From: Methanosarcinales archaeon
GTDB taxonomy: Archaea > Halobacteriota > Methanosarcinia > Methanosarcinales > Methanocomedenaceae
Length of the DNA: 6,743 nt
Assembly (NCBI GenBank): GCA_030666885.1
Contig: DAOUWY010000104.1
Coordinates: forward strand, 1-6,743
Direction: 5' to 3'
The number at the start of each line of letters is the position of its first letter. The first letter of the stretch is position 1. The notes below the pieces were generated by a model. That model was not told the origin of the DNA and ran no database searches. It saw nothing but the letters and a program-made list of their open reading frames with translations. Both the position numbers and the translations under genes were made by a program. Below, piece by piece: positions 5,530-6,743 of the stretch.

Positions 5530-6741
5530 CTATCCCCGGTTTTTCTTATTGTTCCGTACTGCAACTTCAATTTCATGCACGGCTTCAGGATTGGACAGGG
5601 TGGAGATATCTCCTACGTCCTTTGATATAAGGGCGAAGCGCACTACCCTGCGCATGATCTTACCGCTCCGGGTCTTTGGGAGGTCGTTGACAAAGTATAT
5701 TGTGTCCGGCCTGGCGATCTTCCCGATCTCTTCAGCTACGTGGCCCCTTAGTTCCTGTAACAGTTCTTCACTGTGATCAACTCCGATCTTTAATACCACA
5801 AATGCGGTTATACTCTCACCTTTGAGGTCATCGGGACGGCCTACCACTGCGGCTTCACTGACATATGGGTGGCTGACCAGTGCCGATTCCACTTCTGAGT
5901 TGCCTATCCTGTGGCCTGATACGTTCAACACGTCGTCTCCCCTGCCCTGTATCCAGAAATAACCGTCACTGTCCACCCTGGCAATATCCCCTGATATGAA
6001 TTCGCCGACTTTGTTCCAGTAATGCTCTTCATACTTTCCTGAGTCATGGTAGAGGGTGCGCAGCATGGCTGGCCATGGACTGTTCATAATCAAATTGCCA
6101 CCTTCATTTATGACAGGATTGCCATCATGGTCAAGTACCAGGGCGCTAAAACCGGGTAATGGTCTTCCTGCAGAGCCGGGTCTGGTGGGTGACAGGGGCA
6201 GCGGGGAAATTACGAAACTACCGGTCTCGGTCTGCCACCAGGTATCCATTATCGGGCACCGTCCCTTGCCAATGTTCTCATAGTACCATATCCATGCTTC
6301 AGGGTTGATGGGCTCACCTACACTGCCCAGGAGCCGCAGGCTGTCCATATTGTTTTTCCGGGTCCATTCTTCACCGAAGCGCATGTGCATCCTGATGGAT
6401 GTGGGTGAAGTAAAAAGTACACTTACTTTGTGCCGTTCAATCATTTCCCACAACCTGTTTGGCTGTGGGTGGGCGGGAGCACCTTCATAAAGCAATGAGG
6501 TCACACCAAGTATTAACGGGGCATATACAATGTAGCTGTGTCCGGTTATCCATCCGATATCTGCGGCACACCACCAGATATCATCTGGTTTCAGGTCAAA
6601 GACCCATTTAAGTGTGAATGAAATTCCTACAGCATATCCGCCGTGAACATGTAACACGCCTTTTGGCTTACCTGTGGTACCTGAAGTGTACAGGATAAAG
6701 AGGGGGTCTTCGGAATCCATTATCTCGGTTTCGCATTCTAA
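5530..6741 (-). CDS. acs: Acetyl-CoA synthetase, AMP-forming (N-terminal part outside window)
   Basis: The enzyme activates acetate to acetyl-CoA through acetyl-AMP, using ATP and CoA. The visible part is 403 residues; full enzymes have about 630-660, so the first 230-250 lie beyond the right edge. The ATG at 6720 is internal, since conserved sequence (LECETEIMDSEDP) runs through it. Numbered from that Met, motifs are YTSGTTGKPKG (11-21), GWITGHSY (57-63), DTWWQTETG (159-167), SGDIARVDSDGYFWIQGRGD (243-262), SGHRIG and PKTRSGKIMRR (348-358). Lys354 is the adenylation-step lysine and, in bacteria, the residue silenced by acetylation. The acyl-pocket residues Ile58-Thr59, Val134 and the Trp of WWQTE fit acetate. 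The gene is followed by the KaiC-like gene after 83 bp. Identification is secure; propionate as a side substrate is possible. Confidence 0.95.
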   Translation of the reverse strand, partial: LECETEIMDSEDPLFILYTSGTTGKPKGVLHVHGGYAVGISFTLKWVFDLKPDDIWWCAADIGWITGHSYIVYAPLILGVTSLLYEGAPAHPQPNRLWEMIERHKVSVLFTSPTSIRMHMRFGEEWTRKNNMDSLRLLGSVGEPINPEAWIWYYENIGKGRCPIMDTWWQTETGSFVISPLPLSPTRPGSAGRPLPGFSALVLDHDGNPVINEGGNLIMNSPWPAMLRTLYHDSGKYEEHYWNKVGEFISGDIARVDSDGYFWIQGRGDDVLNVSGHRIGNSEVESALVSHPYVSEAAVVGRPDDLKGESITAFVVLKIGVDHSEELLQELRGHVAEEIGKIARPDTIYFVNDLPKTRSGKIMRRVVRFALISKDVGDISTLSNPEAVHEIEVAVRNNKKNRG

Positions 6742-6743
6742 TG

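Overview
The window looks like a piece of a euryarchaeal chromosome. The evidence is an archaeal-type three-gene mevalonate entry operon (HMG-CoA synthase, SCP-x-like thiolase, DUF35 zinc-ribbon/OB-fold protein), a double-domain KaiC-like ATPase, Shine-Dalgarno motifs of the GGTGAT type that overlap stop codons, and AT-rich boxes placed as archaeal TATA elements. An AMP-forming acetyl-CoA synthetase and an IS200-type element also fit a Methanosarcinales or ANME-like methane-cycling archaeon. No marker of methanogenesis is in the window, so this placement is an inference.

Layout. (1) Positions 1-2423, + strand: the 3' part of HMG-CoA synthase (its 5' end is outside the window), thiolase and DUF35 protein, with 6-bp gaps. 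Together they convert acetyl-CoA to acetoacetyl-CoA to HMG-CoA for isoprenoid lipid synthesis. (2) Positions 2424-4066: an accessory segment with different base composition. It holds a large intergenic palindrome built from 9-nt units, an AT-rich Doc-type Fic toxin gene, a 35-codon lysine/glutamate-rich ORF coupled to it, a G-rich stretch that reads as a frameshifted gene remnant ending in a G-run cluster, and an IS200/IS605-family element with end hairpins and a lone tnpA. In that TnpA both the catalytic tyrosine and the metal-binding glutamine appear replaced by histidine. (3) Positions 4067-6743, - strand: a 459-aa KaiC-like ATPase whose first domain has lost its key acidic residues and whose promoter suggests a leaderless message. 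Upstream of it is the C-terminal two thirds of acetyl-CoA synthetase, running off the right edge.

Together: the two flanks are housekeeping genes around acetyl-CoA (acetate activation on one side, its use for isoprenoids on the other), with a regulatory-type ATPase next to acs. The middle has been a landing site for mobile and toxin-type genes. The most likely new biology is the doc/35-aa pair, a possible toxin-antitoxin unit in reversed order with an unrecognised antitoxin. The unidentified remnant and the TnpA with changed catalytic residues come next.
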